Shown one piece after another: positions 5,382 to 6,564 of a stretch of DNA of 6,564 nt. The stretch lies in the NCBI GenBank assembly GCA_003242205.1, contig QGUR01000259.1:1-6564 (forward strand), in the 5' to 3' direction. The translations under genes and the position numbers were made by a program. Position 1 is the first letter of the stretch; the number at the start of each line of letters is the position of its first letter. Origin of the DNA: Chloroflexota bacterium (lineage in GTDB: Bacteria; Chloroflexota; Anaerolineae; Aggregatilineales; Phototrophicaceae). The notes under the pieces are model-generated. The model had not been told where the DNA came from. It did not search any database and saw only the letters and a program-made list of their open reading frames with translations.

Positions 5382-6564
5382 ATGAACATCGCGTTACCGA
5401 ATGTAAACGTTGGCAGGCGCTATCAACTCCACGAGCGCATCGGCGCCGGCAGCATGGGCGAGGTGTACCGCGCAACTGACTTGCTGACCGGGCAGCAGGT
5501 AGCGCTGAAACGTGTTCATGTCGCGCCAGAATCCGCCTCCGCGACGCTGGATACGGAAGGCGTCAATCTGCGTTTGGCGCTGGCGCACGAGTTCCAGCTT
5601 CTGGCAACCCTCCGGCATCCGAACGTCATTCACGTGCTGGATTATGGTTTTGATGACAGGCGGCAGCCCTATTTCACGATGGAGCTGCTGGAAAACGCGC
5701 GCACGTTGCTGGAAGCCGGACGCAACCAGCCTCAACAGGTGCAAATCGACCTGCTGGCGCAGACTCTTCAGGCGCTGGCTTATCTACACCGGCGCGGCAT
5801 TCTGCACCGCGACCTGAAACCGGCCAATATTCTCGTCGTATCTAACCCCCGTGAGACTGCAGCCCCGCTCGTCAAGGTCACGGACTTTGGCCTCTCGGTG
5901 CTGCGCGATCAACAGCGCGACGACGAAGCGGCAGGCACGCCAACGTACATGGCCCCGGAAGTCCTGCGCGGCTTTGCGTCCAGCGAGGCATCTGATCTGT
6001 ATGCGGTCGGCGTGATGGCCTATGAGATGCTCGTAGGTCACTATCCCTACGAGGGCAGCGCTACGGAGAGCATCGTTCAGGCGATTCTCACCTCATCGCC
6101 GAGCTTTCCCGCACAGCTTGACCGTTCGCTCGCCGTCGTTCTGGCTCGGCTGTTGATGAAATCGCCCGAAGACCGCTACCACTCAGCCGAGGCGGTCATC
6201 GATGCACTGTCTCAGGCAGCCGGCCGCCGTCTGGCGGTGGAGACGGCAGCCACGCGCGAGAGTTTCCTGCAAGCAGCGGCGTTCGTTGGGCGCGAACAGG
6301 AGCTTCAGTTTTTGCAGGAACGGCTGGAAGCGGCGGCGCAGGGCCGGGGCAGCGCGGTGCTGGTCGGCGGCGAAAGCGGCGTCGGCAAGTCGCGCCTGCT
6401 GAACGAACTGCGAACGCGCGCACTGGTGAACGGGGCGCTGGTATTGCGCGGGCAGGCAATTGGCGACGGCAGCGCGCCTTACGCCCCCTGGCGACATGCC
6501 ATTCACTGGCTGGCTTTGCTGTCAAACGTCACGCCGCGCATGGCCGCCGTTCTCAAGCCGATTG
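5382..6564 (+). CDS. Ser/Thr protein kinase fused to an AAA/STAND-type ATPase, 3'-partial (PknK-like)
   Basis: 394 codons lie in the window and the frame is still open at the edge. Residues about 14-275 are a complete Hanks-type kinase: glycine loop IGAGSMGEVYRA (20-31), ATP-binding K43 in VALK, helix-C E70, catalytic loop HRDLKPAN (142-149), DFG (168-170), activation segment GTPTYMAPE (185-193) with T186 and T188 as likely phosphosites, and D205 in SDLYAVG. All key residues are present, so it should be active. After a short linker, FVGREQEL (301-308) and the Walker A motif GESGVGKS (330-337) begin an ATPase of the AAA_16 type found in MalT- and PknK-like regulators. Such proteins usually continue into TPR-like repeats, which would lie beyond the window. 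No membrane segment is seen so far, so it is probably cytosolic, sensing a ligand through the ATPase part and phosphorylating targets. It is divergent from the TIR–WD40 gene across 239 bases. Confidence 0.93.
   Translation, partial: MNIALPNVNVGRRYQLHERIGAGSMGEVYRATDLLTGQQVALKRVHVAPESASATLDTEGVNLRLALAHEFQLLATLRHPNVIHVLDYGFDDRRQPYFTMELLENARTLLEAGRNQPQQVQIDLLAQTLQALAYLHRRGILHRDLKPANILVVSNPRETAAPLVKVTDFGLSVLRDQQRDDEAAGTPTYMAPEVLRGFASSEASDLYAVGVMAYEMLVGHYPYEGSATESIVQAILTSSPSFPAQLDRSLAVVLARLLMKSPEDRYHSAEAVIDALSQAAGRRLAVETAATRESFLQAAAFVGREQELQFLQERLEAAAQGRGSAVLVGGESGVGKSRLLNELRTRALVNGALVLRGQAIGDGSAPYAPWRHAIHWLALLSNVTPRMAAVLKPI

Overview
The window looks like chromosomal DNA from a Chloroflexota bacterium, probably of the Anaerolineae or a related class. 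This is inferred from four things: GC-rich coding sequence, a very large TIR–WD40 protein, its C-terminal Thr/Pro tail of the TPTATPT kind, and a Ser/Thr kinase fused to an AAA/STAND-type ATPase. No single marker gene fixes the taxon.

Layout. (1) Positions 1-218, minus strand: the start of a short basic protein that resembles the N-terminus of a YgjP/DUF45-type metallopeptidase. Its frame breaks at a run of four G (84-87) and resumes one frame over to the window edge. (2) 241-1440, minus: a complete M20D-family amidohydrolase with all expected metal ligands, a strong ribosome binding site and a possible promoter of its own. (3) 1537-5142, minus: the dominant gene, encoding a 1201-residue protein. 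It has an N-terminal TIR domain, a basic linker, one membrane segment, an Ala-rich coiled coil, about 14 WD40 repeats (enough for two seven-bladed propellers), a short two-cysteine motif and a Thr/Pro-rich tail. (4) 5143-5381: a divergent intergenic region with candidate promoters and a perfect 7-bp inverted repeat. (5) 5382-6564, plus: a Ser/Thr protein kinase followed by an AAA-type ATPase, cut by the window end. The gene is open to the edge.

How the parts may work together. The TIR–WD40 protein and the kinase–ATPase share one control region and are both signalling proteins, so they may be co-regulated. Nothing in the sequence proves a functional link. The basic residues before the membrane segment favour the TIR in the cytosol and the WD40 propellers outside, a receptor-like layout. 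The position that normally holds the catalytic glutamate of TIR NADases appears to be valine (V74), so this TIR may act as a scaffold and not as an enzyme. The amidohydrolase and the broken metallopeptidase-like gene look like ordinary housekeeping or catabolic genes downstream on the same strand.
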